Source: Sediminimonas qiaohouensis DSM 21189 (GTDB lineage Bacteria; Pseudomonadota; Alphaproteobacteria; Rhodobacterales; Rhodobacteraceae). From it: DNA of 64,000 nt. Location of the stretch: contig NZ_AUIJ01000005.1 in the NCBI RefSeq assembly GCF_000423645.1, positions 112,363 to 176,362 of the forward strand, given 5' to 3'. This document shows, piece after piece, positions 45,009 to 53,827 of the stretch. Under the pieces are notes generated by a model. That model had not been told where the DNA came from and did no database searches. It saw nothing but the letters and a program-made list of their open reading frames with translations. Numbering within the stretch: position 1 is the stretch's first letter; every line of letters begins with the position of its first letter. Made by a program: the position numbers and the translations under genes.

Positions 45009-46379
45009 TTAGCCCAGAATCTCGGCCACAGCCGTGGCGGTCTTGGCGATCACCTCGTCGGCCTCGGCCTGCGTCAGGCAAAACGGCGGTGCGAAGCCAA
45101 GGATATCCCCCTGCGGCATGGCCCGGCCGATCACGCCATGGGCCACAAGCGCCCCGGCGATCCGTGCGCCGACCTTGTCGCCCGCGTCAAAGAAGGTGCG
45201 GGTTTCGCGGTCTTTCACGAACTCGACCGCGCACAGCATCCCCTCGCCGCGGATCTCGCCCACATTGGGGTGATCGCCCAATGCATCCTTCATCGCCGTG
45301 TTCAGATAGGCGCCGACCGAGCCTGCGTTCCCGATCAGGTTCAGATCATCGATCAGCTTGAGGTTGGCGATCCCCGCCGCCGCCCCGATGGGGTGCGCCG
45401 AGTAGGTCCAGCCGTGGCCGATCGGGCCGGTCTCGTCCGTGCCCTGCTCCAGCACCTTCCACATCTTGTCGCCCACGATCGAGCCCGACAGCGGCGCGTA
45501 GGCCGAGGTCAGCCCCTTGGCGATGGTGATCAGGTCGGGCGTCATGCCGTAGTGATCCGAGCCGAACATGCTACCCAGCCGGCCAAAGCCGGTGACAACT
45601 TCATCCGCAACCAGCAGGATGTCGTGCTTGTTCAGCACCTCCTGGATCGCGGGCCAGTATCCGGCGGGCGGCGGCACGATACCCCCGGTGCCCAGCACCG
45701 GCTCGCCGACGAAGGCCGCGATGGTATCGGCGCCCTCGCGCTCGATCAGCGCCTCCAGCTCGGCCACGCAATGCGCGGTGAACTGCTCTTCGCTCATGTT
45801 CAGATCGGGCCGGCGGAAATAGTACGGCGCGTCGGTGTGGATCACCTGCTCCATCGGCAGGTCGAACTTCTTGTGAAACAGCTCCAGGCCCGTCAACGAC
45901 CCGGTCATCAGGCCCGAGCCGTGGTAGCCGCGCCAGCGCGAGATGATCTTTTTCTTCTCGGGGCGGCCGAGGATGTTGTTGTAGTACCAGATCAACTTGA
46001 TGTTGGTCTCGTTCGCATCCGATCCGCCCAGCCCGAAATAGACCTTGGACATGCCCTTGGGCGCGCGATCCAGGATCATTTTGGACAAGGTGATGCTGGC
46101 CTCGGTGCCGTGCCCGACATAGGCATGGTAATAGGCCAGCTCGCGCGCCTGCGCGGCGATCGCCTCGGCGATCTCCTGGCGGCCATAGCCCACGTTGACA
46201 CAGTAAAGCCCGGCAAACGCATCCAAGAGCTTGTTGCCGTCGCGGTCCTCGATATGGCTACCGCTAGCGGTGCGGATCACGCGGTTGGGCGCCTCGCCGC
46301 GCGCGAATTGCGCCAGGTGCGTCGAAGGATGGAAAAAGTTCTCGCGGTCCCATTGGTCGAGTTGGTCATTCTTCAGCAT
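45009..46379 (-). CDS. Class III aminotransferase of the ectoine cluster (Atf/DoeD-like)
   Basis: A 456-residue PLP enzyme of the omega-aminotransferase group. The PLP Lys is at about 288 (ITIAKGLTSAYAP), preceded by DEVVTGFGR, with GGSDANETNIK binding the phosphate. In Ruegeria pomeroyi the gene order eutB-eutC-asnC-ssd-atf ends with such an enzyme, thought to transaminate 2,4-diaminobutyrate to aspartate semialdehyde; the same order occurs here. A polyamine or taurine substrate cannot be excluded. Confidence 0.9.
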   Translation of the reverse strand: MLKNDQLDQWDRENFFHPSTHLAQFARGEAPNRVIRTASGSHIEDRDGNKLLDAFAGLYCVNVGYGRQEIAEAIAAQARELAYYHAYVGHGTEASITLSKMILDRAPKGMSKVYFGLGGSDANETNIKLIWYYNNILGRPEKKKIISRWRGYHGSGLMTGSLTGLELFHKKFDLPMEQVIHTDAPYYFRRPDLNMSEEQFTAHCVAELEALIEREGADTIAAFVGEPVLGTGGIVPPPAGYWPAIQEVLNKHDILLVADEVVTGFGRLGSMFGSDHYGMTPDLITIAKGLTSAYAPLSGSIVGDKMWKVLEQGTDETGPIGHGWTYSAHPIGAAAGIANLKLIDDLNLIGNAGSVGAYLNTAMKDALGDHPNVGEIRGEGMLCAVEFVKDRETRTFFDAGDKVGARIAGALVAHGVIGRAMPQGDILGFAPPFCLTQAEADEVIAKTATAVAEILG

Positions 46380-46456
46380 ATTCTTTCCTTTCGCTTGTTG
46401 CCTGTCCCGGAATTTTCAAAAAATTCCGGACCGAAATCTTTCAGGATTTCGGCTGC

Positions 46457-47944
46457 TCACGCCCAATCGCGGCAGACGTATTTGATCTCCATGAACTCTT
46501 CCATGCCTTTCCTGGCGCCCTCGCGGCCCAGGCCGGATTGCTTGGTGCCTCCAAACGGGATCGGCGCGCCGGTGACCTTGGTGCGGTTGACTGCCACCAT
46601 GCCGAATTGCAGCGCCCGCGTGACGCGGTAGATGCGGCGCGGATCGTGGCTGTGTAGGTAGGCAACCAGCCCGTATTCGGTGGCGTTGGCCTTGGCGACG
46701 ACCTCTTCCTCGGTATCGAAGGGGGCGAGCGGCGCGACCGGGCCGAAGGTTTCCTCGGACATGATGGCGGCGTTATCGGGCACGTCCACCAGCACCGTGG
46801 GCTGATAGAACAGGCGGCCCAGCTTGTCTTCGCGGGCACCGCCGCAAGCCAGGCGCGCGCCGTTCTTGAGCGCGTCGGCGACGTGCTCTTCCTGCTTCTG
46901 CACGGCCTTTTCGTTCATCAGCGGGCCGATATCCGGATCATCCATGCCGACGCCGATGCTCAGTGCCTGCGTGGCCTTGGTGAAGCGGTCGCAGAACTCC
47001 TTGTAGATGGCGCGCTCCACATAGATCCGGTTGGCGCCAAGGCAGTCCTGCCCGGAGGTGGCGAACTTGGCCTTGATCGCCTCGTCCACCGCGGTATCCA
47101 GATCGGCACCCTTGAACACGATCACCGGCGCGTGGCCGCCCAGTTCCATCACAAGCCGCTTTACCGTATCCGCCGACTGCCGATACAGCAGGCGGCCGAT
47201 CTCGGTCGAGCCGGTGAAGGACAGCACCCGCACGCGCGCGTCGCGCGTCCATGGCTCGACCACGGTCGAGGCGCGGCCGGTCACCACGTTGAACACGCCA
47301 GCCGGGATGCCCGCGCGTTCGGCCAGTTCGGCCAGCGCCAGCGCCGAAAACGGCGTCTCGCCCGAGGGGTGCGCGACCACGGTGCAGCCCGCCGCCAACG
47401 CCGCGCCCGCCTTGCGTGTCAGCATCGCGGCGGGGAAGTTCCACGGCGTGATCAGCGCCGCCACGCCGACCGGCTCGAGCCACAGCTCGACCTCGGCATC
47501 GGGCAGGTGGCTGGTGACGCCCTCAATGTTGGGGCGCTTGGTTTCCTCGGCGTAGTACTCGATGAAACTGGCGGCATAGTCGATCTCGCCGCGCGCCTCG
47601 GACAGGGGCTTGCCCTGCTCCAGAACCATGATGCGGGCCAGGTCCTCCTTGTGCTCGATCATCAGGTCGAACCATTTGCGCAGCAGGATCGAGCGATCCT
47701 GCGGCAGCATCAGCGACCACGCGCCAAAGGCCGCCTGCGCGGCATCCACGGCGCGGGCACTGTCATCCGCGGAAAGGCTGGCCACCTGGCCAAGCGTCGC
47801 GCCGTCGGCCGGGTTATGCACCGGCAGCGTCGCGCTATCGGCGGCGCCGCACCATTTGCCATCGATATAGGAAAACGACCGCACGAGGCGGGGGTCGTTG
47901 AGATCGCTCAGCGGCGATTGGGCCGCGAGTTGCGACTGCGTCAT
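46457..47944 (-). CDS. Succinate-/aspartate-semialdehyde dehydrogenase (Ssd/DoeC-like)
   Basis: A 495-residue aldehyde dehydrogenase. NAD-binding and catalytic parts are TPWNFPAAMLTRK, FTGSTEIGRLL, the Glu of MELGGHAP and the nucleophile Cys of SGQDCLGANR, with EETFGPVAPL near the end. By family it would be called succinate-semialdehyde dehydrogenase, but its position between asnC and the aminotransferase of an ectoine cluster suggests it oxidises aspartate semialdehyde to aspartate. ATG 47944 is chosen over an upstream extension. Confidence 0.92.
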   Translation of the reverse strand: MTQSQLAAQSPLSDLNDPRLVRSFSYIDGKWCGAADSATLPVHNPADGATLGQVASLSADDSARAVDAAQAAFGAWSLMLPQDRSILLRKWFDLMIEHKEDLARIMVLEQGKPLSEARGEIDYAASFIEYYAEETKRPNIEGVTSHLPDAEVELWLEPVGVAALITPWNFPAAMLTRKAGAALAAGCTVVAHPSGETPFSALALAELAERAGIPAGVFNVVTGRASTVVEPWTRDARVRVLSFTGSTEIGRLLYRQSADTVKRLVMELGGHAPVIVFKGADLDTAVDEAIKAKFATSGQDCLGANRIYVERAIYKEFCDRFTKATQALSIGVGMDDPDIGPLMNEKAVQKQEEHVADALKNGARLACGGAREDKLGRLFYQPTVLVDVPDNAAIMSEETFGPVAPLAPFDTEEEVVAKANATEYGLVAYLHSHDPRRIYRVTRALQFGMVAVNRTKVTGAPIPFGGTKQSGLGREGARKGMEEFMEIKYVCRDWA

Positions 47945-48063
47945 TGGAGCCTCCTGCAGGGTTGAAATGCCATCGCGCCGAAGATGCAACAAGTTGGCCC
48001 GTCAGCGGGCCTGAATTTGCGCGCCGGCACAGAAAATCCTATGGCTACCCGGCGCGTGCGCAG

Positions 48064-48561
48064 TCAATTCTTCTGCAGACCCGCCAGCAGCTCAACCGGG
48101 GGCGTGCCTGCCTCCTTCACCGTCTTGGTCACGATGTAGGTATAATACCGCGCCAGCCCGATGCGCGCCTCGAGCAGTGCGTCGATCAGGCGCTGGTATT
48201 CATCGATGTCACGGGTGACGACGTGGAACAGGTAGTCGAACCCCCCGCCCAGCGACCAGCAGCCGGTTATTTCCTCGTAATCCTGGATCGCGCGCTCGAA
48301 CGCCTGGAAATGGGCCGAGGTGTGGCCTTCAAGCTCGGCCGCGACGAACACGGCGACATGCGCGCCCAGGTTGCGCAGGGAAATGCGCGCGCTGTAGCCT
48401 TCGATGATCCCCGCCTTTTCCAGCCGCTTGAGGCGCTCCCACGCGGGGCTGGCCGACAGGCCCACCCGCGCGGCCAGTTCGGCCTTGGTGATACGGCCCT
48501 CGGCAGACAGCACCCGAAGGATTGCCATGTCGCGCGCGTCGAGTTTGACCATGCCGCTCAT
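48064..48561 (-). CDS. Lrp/AsnC-family regulator of ectoine catabolism (AsnC/DoeX-like)
   Basis: A 165-residue feast/famine regulator. The N-terminal HTH (DMAILRVLSAEGRITKAELAARVGLSASPAWERLKRLEKAG) is followed by the RAM ligand domain (VAVFVAAELEGHTSAHFQAFERAI, DYLFHVVTRDIDEYQRL). Ectoine clusters carry such a gene (DoeX/AsnC), which senses a pathway intermediate. ATG 48561 overlaps the eutC stop (ATGA), so it is co-translated; an ATG at 48552 is the alternative. Its likely targets are the dyads at 50577-50674. Confidence 0.9.
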   Translation of the reverse strand: MSGMVKLDARDMAILRVLSAEGRITKAELAARVGLSASPAWERLKRLEKAGIIEGYSARISLRNLGAHVAVFVAAELEGHTSAHFQAFERAIQDYEEITGCWSLGGGFDYLFHVVTRDIDEYQRLIDALLEARIGLARYYTYIVTKTVKEAGTPPVELLAGLQKN

Positions 48562-49550
48562 GCCTCGATCACCTGGCCGACGCCGGCGGCGCGGACGATG
48601 GAAATCATGTGACTGGCGATGGCGGTGTCCTGCGCACCGGTTCCGGTCAGATCGCAGATGGTGATATCCTCGGGGCTGAACCGGCCGGGCGCGGCGCCGG
48701 TGACGACCTGGCCCAGTTCGGCAGGGATGCCGCGCGTCCAAAGGCCGGAATCCTTGGCGCTGCGCAGCTCGCCCATCAGCTCTACCTGGCTGACGCGGTC
48801 GGCGACATAAAGATCGGCGGCCGATAGCGCGGCGGGATCGATCTCGTTCTTGCCGGATTGGTCCGAGCCCATGGCGGTGACGTGCAGACCCGGATGCAGC
48901 ATCTCGGCGCGCAGGACAGGCTCGCGCGCGGGGGTTGTGGTGACGACCAACTGGCTTTGGGCAACAAGGTCGGCGGGGTCGCTGGTGACACCGGCGCGCA
49001 CCCCCAGCGACGCCTTCAGGTCGGCGGCGCAGGCGGCGGCCTTTTGCGTGTCGCGGCCCCAGACCAGCACCTCTTGGAACGGGCGCACCAGGTGCGCGGC
49101 CTGCATTTGCAGGCGGGCCTGCACCCCGGTGCCAATGACGCCGGCGGTTGTCACCGTCGCAGGCGCCAGGTGCCGCGCGGCCACGGCGCCGGCGGCGGCG
49201 GTGCGCAGATCGGTCAGGTAGCCATTGTCGAGAAACAACGCCTCGACCAATCCGGTCTGCGCCGAGAACAGGATCATCAGCCCGTTCAGCGACGGCAAGC
49301 CCAGCTTGGGATTGTCAAAGAACCCGGGGCTGACCTTTATGGCAAACCCGCTCATGCCGGGGATGTAGGCGGTTTTCACGTCCACCTCGCCATGGACCGC
49401 CTCAAGCTCCATCGACATGACGGGCGGCATCACGACGCCGCCTTCGGCCAGGGCGACGAAGGCGCGCTCGATCACGTCAACAAGGGGGAGGTCCAGTTCA
49501 GCGACCTCGCGCAATTCGGCCTCGGTCACGATCTGAATGTCATGCGCCAT
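48558..49550 (-). CDS. eutC: Ectoine utilisation protein EutC (ornithine-cyclodeaminase family)
   Basis: A 330-residue protein of the ornithine cyclodeaminase/mu-crystallin family with an NAD-binding Rossmann core (TVTTAGVIGTGVQARLQMQAA) and the substrate region PGMSGFAIKVSPGFFDNPKLGLPS. In ectoine clusters it is EutC, which with EutB is thought to convert hydroxyectoine products to ectoine. It overlaps eutB by 11 bp and the regulator by 4 bp. The biochemical reaction is inferred from cluster literature. Confidence 0.93.
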   Translation of the reverse strand: MAHDIQIVTEAELREVAELDLPLVDVIERAFVALAEGGVVMPPVMSMELEAVHGEVDVKTAYIPGMSGFAIKVSPGFFDNPKLGLPSLNGLMILFSAQTGLVEALFLDNGYLTDLRTAAAGAVAARHLAPATVTTAGVIGTGVQARLQMQAAHLVRPFQEVLVWGRDTQKAAACAADLKASLGVRAGVTSDPADLVAQSQLVVTTTPAREPVLRAEMLHPGLHVTAMGSDQSGKNEIDPAALSAADLYVADRVSQVELMGELRSAKDSGLWTRGIPAELGQVVTGAAPGRFSPEDITICDLTGTGAQDTAIASHMISIVRAAGVGQVIEA

Positions 49551-50550
49551 GTCGCTCGCCCTTTACCGTCACATCCCCCAGTTGCACATCCTGCCCGGTC
49601 ACGACCCGCGTGAACAGCCCCATATCGGGGTTGCGCCCGGTGATAATCGTCGCCACCGGCCCATCGGCCAGTTTCCCGTCAAGTTTGCCCGCCTGCAAAG
49701 CCGCGATGCCCACAACGCAGGCACCTTCGGCGATAAGGCGGTCATTATGATAAACCGCCTGCATGGCGCGATAGATCTCGGCCTCGGTCACCAGCACGAT
49801 ATCGTCCAGCAGATCACGGCACATATCGAATGTCAGCCGGTTGTTCAGGCCGATACCGCCGCCAAGGGAATCGGCGAGGCTGGGCACTTCGGTCACGGCG
49901 ACGGGGTGGCCGGCGCGCAGGCTCTCGTACATGGCCGCGCCGCGGTCCATGCTGATGCCGATGACACGCACCGATGGCTTGATCGCCTTGGCCGCCAGCG
50001 CCACGCCAGCGGCCAGCCCGCCGCCCGAAATCGGCACCAGAAGCGTGCCGATGTCGGGGCGCGCGGCCATTATCTCAAGGCCGATGGTGCCCTGCCCGGC
50101 CACCACCAGCGGATCGTCGAAGGGAGAGATCTGCGCCAGCCCCTCCTGGGCCTCGAGGCGCTCGGCCTCGGCCTGGGCGTCGTCCTGGCTATTGCCGACG
50201 ATGCGCACCTCGGCGCCCAATGCGCGGATGCCGTCGACCTTGGCCTGCGGCACCAGGCGCGACATGCAGATCACCGCGCGCATCCCCTTTTGCCGTGCCG
50301 CATAGGCCACGCCGCGCCCATGATTGCCGGTCGAGCAGCAGGTAACGCCCGCCGCCCCCTCAAGCCCCGCAACGGCATTGAGCGCGCCGCGCAGCTTGAA
50401 CGCGCCGATGGGCTGCATGCTTTCGAGCTTCAATAATCCCTCGGCCCCGGCCAGATCTGACAGGTTGGCAGAAGGGACCAGCGGCGTGGCATCGGCGACG
50501 CCGCGAATGCGATTGGCGGCGGCATGGATGTCGGCCAGCGTCGGGCGCAT
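49540..50550 (-). CDS. eutB: Hydroxyectoine utilisation dehydratase EutB
   Basis: A 336-residue PLP enzyme of the threonine dehydratase/serine racemase type. The PLP Lys is at about 52 (PIGAFKLRGALN), the phosphate loop is SGGGLAAGV and the pyridine-N region TIITGRNPD. In ectoine clusters it is EutB, which dehydrates the hydroxyectoine derivative before EutC reduces it. ATG 50550 is preceded by GAGG; the long upstream frame runs into the regulatory region and is not coding. It opens the minus-strand arm. Confidence 0.94.
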   Translation of the reverse strand: MRPTLADIHAAANRIRGVADATPLVPSANLSDLAGAEGLLKLESMQPIGAFKLRGALNAVAGLEGAAGVTCCSTGNHGRGVAYAARQKGMRAVICMSRLVPQAKVDGIRALGAEVRIVGNSQDDAQAEAERLEAQEGLAQISPFDDPLVVAGQGTIGLEIMAARPDIGTLLVPISGGGLAAGVALAAKAIKPSVRVIGISMDRGAAMYESLRAGHPVAVTEVPSLADSLGGGIGLNNRLTFDMCRDLLDDIVLVTEAEIYRAMQAVYHNDRLIAEGACVVGIAALQAGKLDGKLADGPVATIITGRNPDMGLFTRVVTGQDVQLGDVTVKGERHGA

Positions 50551-50576
50551 GGGAAACCTCACACTCGGGGATTTAG

Positions 50577-50588
50577 GTTGTGCACAAC
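50577..50588. promoter_or_regulatory. Perfect 12-bp palindrome upstream of eutB
   Basis: GTTGTGCACAAC is its own reverse complement and lies 27-38 bp upstream of the eutB start. It is a candidate site for the AsnC/Lrp-type regulator or the GntR protein. Confidence 0.5.
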
Positions 50589-50590
50589 AC

Positions 50591-50620
50591 GTCTGTATCG
50601 CGTCGGTATTCAGTCTGTAT
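50591..50620 (-). promoter_or_regulatory. Three 11-bp-phased direct repeats (MocR-like operator)
   Basis: On the minus strand the units ATACAGAC, ATACCGAC and ATACAGAC start exactly 11 bp apart (plus-strand positions 50613-50620, 50602-50609 and 50591-50598). Phased direct repeats are a hallmark of operators of MocR/GntR-type PLP regulators such as TauR and EnuR. EnuR controls ectoine genes in Ruegeria, but no MocR gene is present in this window. Confidence 0.6.
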
Positions 50621-50640
50621 CGCCAAGTTTTTAAATTATT

Positions 50641-50674
50641 TTCCAAAAACGACCATTCGGGTTCGTTTTTGGAA
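50641..50674. promoter_or_regulatory. 12-bp inverted repeat between eutB and doeA
   Basis: TTCCAAAAACGA (50641-50652) and TCGTTTTTGGAA (50663-50674) form a perfect inverted repeat with a 10-bp spacer, 61-94 bp before the doeA start. The centre of the divergent region suits a regulator serving both arms. Confidence 0.6.
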
Positions 50675-50734
50675 CTGCGAAGATGTATACATTTTGCCAA
50701 GGCTGAGGGGCAACCCATCTGAAAAGGATGTTCC

Positions 50735-51919
50735 ATGAAAGCCTCAAACGTCCCCTTTTCCGCCGCTGAATACGAGCGGCGAATCGCATTGACACGCGCC
50801 GCCATGGCGCGCGCGGGCCTTGATGCCCTGTTTGTGGAGGACCCGTCCAACAAGTCATGGCTGACCGGCTATGACGGCTGGTCGTTCTACGTGCACCAGG
50901 GCGCGATCCTCACGCATGAGGGGGCGCCCATCTGGTGGGGACGCAACATGGATGCCAACGGCGCGCGGCGCACCGCGTGGCTACCCGAGGACAACCTGCG
51001 CCCCTATGGCGACCAATACGTGCAATCGACAGAGCACCACCCGATGCAGCACCTTGCTGATCTGCTGAAGGAAATGGGCCTTGAGACCGCGCGCATCGGC
51101 GTGGAAATGGACAACTACTATTTCTCGGCCAAGGCCTATACCACGCTGCTGACCGAGCTGCCGAAAGCGACGATCGTGGACGCCACCGCGTTGGTGAACT
51201 GGCAGCGCGGCATCAAATCGGGCGAGGAAATCGCGTTCATGCGCAAGGCCGCCCGCATCGCCGAGAAGATGGTCGATGGCGCGATCGAGCGCGCCCGCCC
51301 CGGCCTGCGCAAGAACGAGCTGGTCGCCGAGATCTACCGCGACGCGATCATGGGCGCCGATGGCAACTGGGGCGACTACCCGGCGATCGTACCGATGTGC
51401 CCGTCGGGGGCGGATGCCTCGGCGCCGCATATCACGTGGAACGGCGAGGAGCTGCAAAACGACCAGTGCACGTTTTTCGAACTGGCGGGCGTTTTCCGGC
51501 GCTATCACACGCCGTTTTGCCGCACGGTTTACCTTGGCACGCCGCCCGACGCGATGAAGCGGGCCGAGGGGGCGCTTGTCGAGGGGCTCGAGTCCGGGCT
51601 GGAGGCCGCGCGCGCGGGCAACCAGGCGCGCGACATCGCGCGGGCGCTGGCGGCCCCGCTGGAGCGCGCAGGCATTGAACGGGGCGCAAGATGCGGCTAC
51701 CCCATCGGCCTAAGCTACCCACCGGACTGGGGCGAGCGCACGATCAGTTTGCGGGACGTGGACGAGACCGTGCTGCAACCGGGCATGACGTTCCATTTCA
51801 TGCCCGGCATCTGGGCCGACACGTGGGGGCTGGAGATCACGGAATCGATCCTGATTACCGAGAACGGACCGGCCGAGACGTTCTGTAACCGGCCCCGGAA
51901 ACTGTTTGTAAAGGACTGA
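50735..51919 (+). CDS. doeA: Ectoine hydrolase DoeA (EutD)
   Basis: Opens the ectoine ring to give N-acetyl-diaminobutyrate. The 394-residue protein belongs to the M24/creatinase fold: the N-terminal domain carries YERRIALTRAAMARAGLDALFVEDP and the C-terminal pita-bread domain NWQRGIKSGEEIAFMRKAARI, LAGVFRRYHTPFCRT and TFHFMPGIW. Length and these stretches match DoeA/EutD. ATG 50735 has an AAGGA site. It opens the plus-strand arm, eight bp before the deacetylase gene. Confidence 0.94.
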   Translation: MKASNVPFSAAEYERRIALTRAAMARAGLDALFVEDPSNKSWLTGYDGWSFYVHQGAILTHEGAPIWWGRNMDANGARRTAWLPEDNLRPYGDQYVQSTEHHPMQHLADLLKEMGLETARIGVEMDNYYFSAKAYTTLLTELPKATIVDATALVNWQRGIKSGEEIAFMRKAARIAEKMVDGAIERARPGLRKNELVAEIYRDAIMGADGNWGDYPAIVPMCPSGADASAPHITWNGEELQNDQCTFFELAGVFRRYHTPFCRTVYLGTPPDAMKRAEGALVEGLESGLEAARAGNQARDIARALAAPLERAGIERGARCGYPIGLSYPPDWGERTISLRDVDETVLQPGMTFHFMPGIWADTWGLEITESILITENGPAETFCNRPRKLFVKD

Positions 51920-51926
51920 GGCACAT

Positions 51927-53096
51927 ATGAGCAGTAGACTACATGACGCGACCCAAATCCTGGATGATCTGATCAGCTTTCCGACGATATCGTCGGATAG
52001 CAACCTTGAGATGATCGTGCATATGGCCAACCGGCTGTCGGATGTGGGCGCGCATGTGGACCTGTTTCATGACGAAAGCGGCACCAAGGCGAACCTGTTC
52101 GCCACCATCGGCCCCGAGCGCGACGGCGGCATTGTCCTGTCGGGGCATTCCGACGTGGTGCCGGTAACCGATCAGAACTGGAGCTCGGACCCGTTCGGCA
52201 TGGTCGAGCGCGACGGCCTTCTATACGGGCGCGGCACCTGCGACATGAAGGGGTTCATCGCGGCAGCGCTGGCGGTGGCGCCCGGTTATGCGCACCGCGC
52301 CCTGCGCCGGCCGATCCATTTCGCCTTTACCTATGACGAGGAGGTCGGCTGCGTCGGGGCACGCGACCTGGTGCGCGAATTGCAGCACCGTGAATTGAAC
52401 CCCGCGATGGCCATCATCGGCGAGCCGACTTCGATGCAGATCATCGAGGGGCACAAAGGGTGTTGCGAGTATTCGACCCATTTTCATGGGCTTGAGGGGC
52501 ACGGATCGGCCCCCGATAAGGGCGTGAATGCGGTGGAATACGCCGTTGCCTACGTGACCCGGCTGCTGGAACTGAGCGCGGCACTCAAGCATCGCGCGCC
52601 GGTGGGCGGGCTGTTCGAGCCGCCCTGGACCACCGTCAACATCGGCCGCCTGGCCGGTGGCGTGGCGCATAACGTGATCGCCAACCACGCCGAGGTGGAT
52701 TGGGAAATGCGCCCGGTGCAGGAAAGCGACGCGCAGTTCGTAAAGGACCAGATCGCCGCCTATTGCAACGACATCCTGTTGCCGCAGATGCAGACGACCT
52801 ATCCCGACGCGGCCATCACGACCTATGTCGTGGGCGAGGTGCCGGGGCTGGAGCCGATGGAGGAAAACGACGCCCGCCGCCTTGTGGCCGAGCTGACCGG
52901 CTCGAACGGGGCGGATATCGTCGCCTTCGGGACCGAAGCGGGGCTGTTTCAACGCATGGGCATGTCCGCCGTCCTGTGCGGCCCCGGCAGCATCGAACAG
53001 GCCCACAAGGCCGACGAGTTCCTGTCGCTGTCGCAGCTCGATAGCTGCCTGAACATGCTGGAGGGGCTGGGCGAAAGGATGGACATCCTTGTCTGA
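51927..53096 (+). CDS. M20-family deacetylase, ArgE-like (probable DoeB2 role)
   Basis: A 389-residue zinc deacetylase of the ArgE/M20 family: VLSGHSDVVPV (His ligand), YGRGTCDMKGFIAAAL (bridging Asp), YDEEVGCVGARD (catalytic Glu-Glu) and the dimerisation domain with THFHGLEGHGSAPDKG. By family alone it would be acetylornithine deacetylase. Directly after doeA, it probably removes the acetyl group from N2-acetyl-diaminobutyrate, the job of DoeB in other clusters; canonical DoeB is a different (AstE/AspA) fold. It overlaps the following regulator gene by 8 bp. Confidence 0.88.
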   Translation: MSSRLHDATQILDDLISFPTISSDSNLEMIVHMANRLSDVGAHVDLFHDESGTKANLFATIGPERDGGIVLSGHSDVVPVTDQNWSSDPFGMVERDGLLYGRGTCDMKGFIAAALAVAPGYAHRALRRPIHFAFTYDEEVGCVGARDLVRELQHRELNPAMAIIGEPTSMQIIEGHKGCCEYSTHFHGLEGHGSAPDKGVNAVEYAVAYVTRLLELSAALKHRAPVGGLFEPPWTTVNIGRLAGGVAHNVIANHAEVDWEMRPVQESDAQFVKDQIAAYCNDILLPQMQTTYPDAAITTYVVGEVPGLEPMEENDARRLVAELTGSNGADIVAFGTEAGLFQRMGMSAVLCGPGSIEQAHKADEFLSLSQLDSCLNMLEGLGERMDILV

Positions 53097-53748
53097 TGGT
53101 GGCCAAACCGAGGACGCGCGCGCGCGTCTGACGCGGCTGCACGACATCCTGCGCTCGCGCATATGCCTGCTGGATTATGCCCCCGGCTCGCGCCTGTCCG
53201 AAGAAACGCTGGCGGCCGAGTTCGGCACCTCGCGCACGCCGCTGCGCCGGGCGCTGGCGCGGCTGGAGGACGAGGGCCTGATCCAGACGCAGCACGGGGT
53301 CGGCACCATCGTGACCGATGTCGACCTGGCCGAGATGGGGCGCACGTACGAGCTGCGCCGCGAGTTGGCGGGGCTGGCCGGGCGGCTATCGCCGGTCGAG
53401 GTGACGCCGGACATCGCCGCGCAAGCGCATGATTTCGTCGCGCGTGGGCGCGAGTTGGCCGGATCACCCGATGCGCGCGAGTTTGCCCGGCTGAACATGG
53501 ATTTCTTCCATTTCGGCGCCTCCCTGACCGAGAACGAGGCGCTTCGCGAGACCTCCGAGCGGCTCTATTACCGCACGGCGCGGATCTGGCTGAAGTCCAT
53601 CCCGCGGCTGAACCTGGGGGAAGAGGTGCGCATTTTCCTTAGCGAACTGGAACAGACCGCCGCCGCGATCGAGGGGCATGACCTGCTGGCGGCCGCCCTG
53701 ATCCGGCAGGCGCATATCTCGATGTGCGAGGCGCGGCTGACGGGCTGA
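53089..53748 (+). CDS. GntR-family (FCD) regulator of the ectoine arm
   Basis: A 219-residue regulator with an N-terminal GntR winged helix (ILRSRICLLDYAPGSRLSEETLAAEFGTSRTPLRRALARLEDEGLI) and a helical FCD ligand domain. The start is TTG 53089, overlapping the deacetylase stop, since no other start is near the HTH. FCD domains bind metal-chelated organic acids. Its place in the doeA operon suggests feedback on the ectoine genes. Confidence 0.88.
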   Translation: MSDGGQTEDARARLTRLHDILRSRICLLDYAPGSRLSEETLAAEFGTSRTPLRRALARLEDEGLIQTQHGVGTIVTDVDLAEMGRTYELRRELAGLAGRLSPVEVTPDIAAQAHDFVARGRELAGSPDAREFARLNMDFFHFGASLTENEALRETSERLYYRTARIWLKSIPRLNLGEEVRIFLSELEQTAAAIEGHDLLAAALIRQAHISMCEARLTG

Positions 53749-53766
53749 CGCGCCTCAGGCGGGGGG

Positions 53767-53788
53767 CTTCATCTTGCCAAAAATACTC
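53767..53788. repeat. Intergenic CTTCATCTTGCC repeat, second copy
   Basis: Matches 2170-2191 at 20 of 22 positions and lies 19 bp after a gene stop, as the first copy lies just after ybaB. The GC hairpin that follows copy 1 is not preserved here. Confidence 0.6.
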
Positions 53789-53827
53789 AACACCCCGCCC
53801 CACGGGCCGCGCGCCGTCCCCTTTGGC

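Noticed and set aside
45138..46631. A 497-codon plus-strand frame opposite the class III aminotransferase
   Set aside because: Antisense shadow of a gene with clear PLP motifs.
51927..53096. Naming this gene argE or doeB outright
   Set aside because: Fold says ArgE-like M20 and context says ectoine deacetylase. Neither can be fixed from sequence alone, so no symbol was given.
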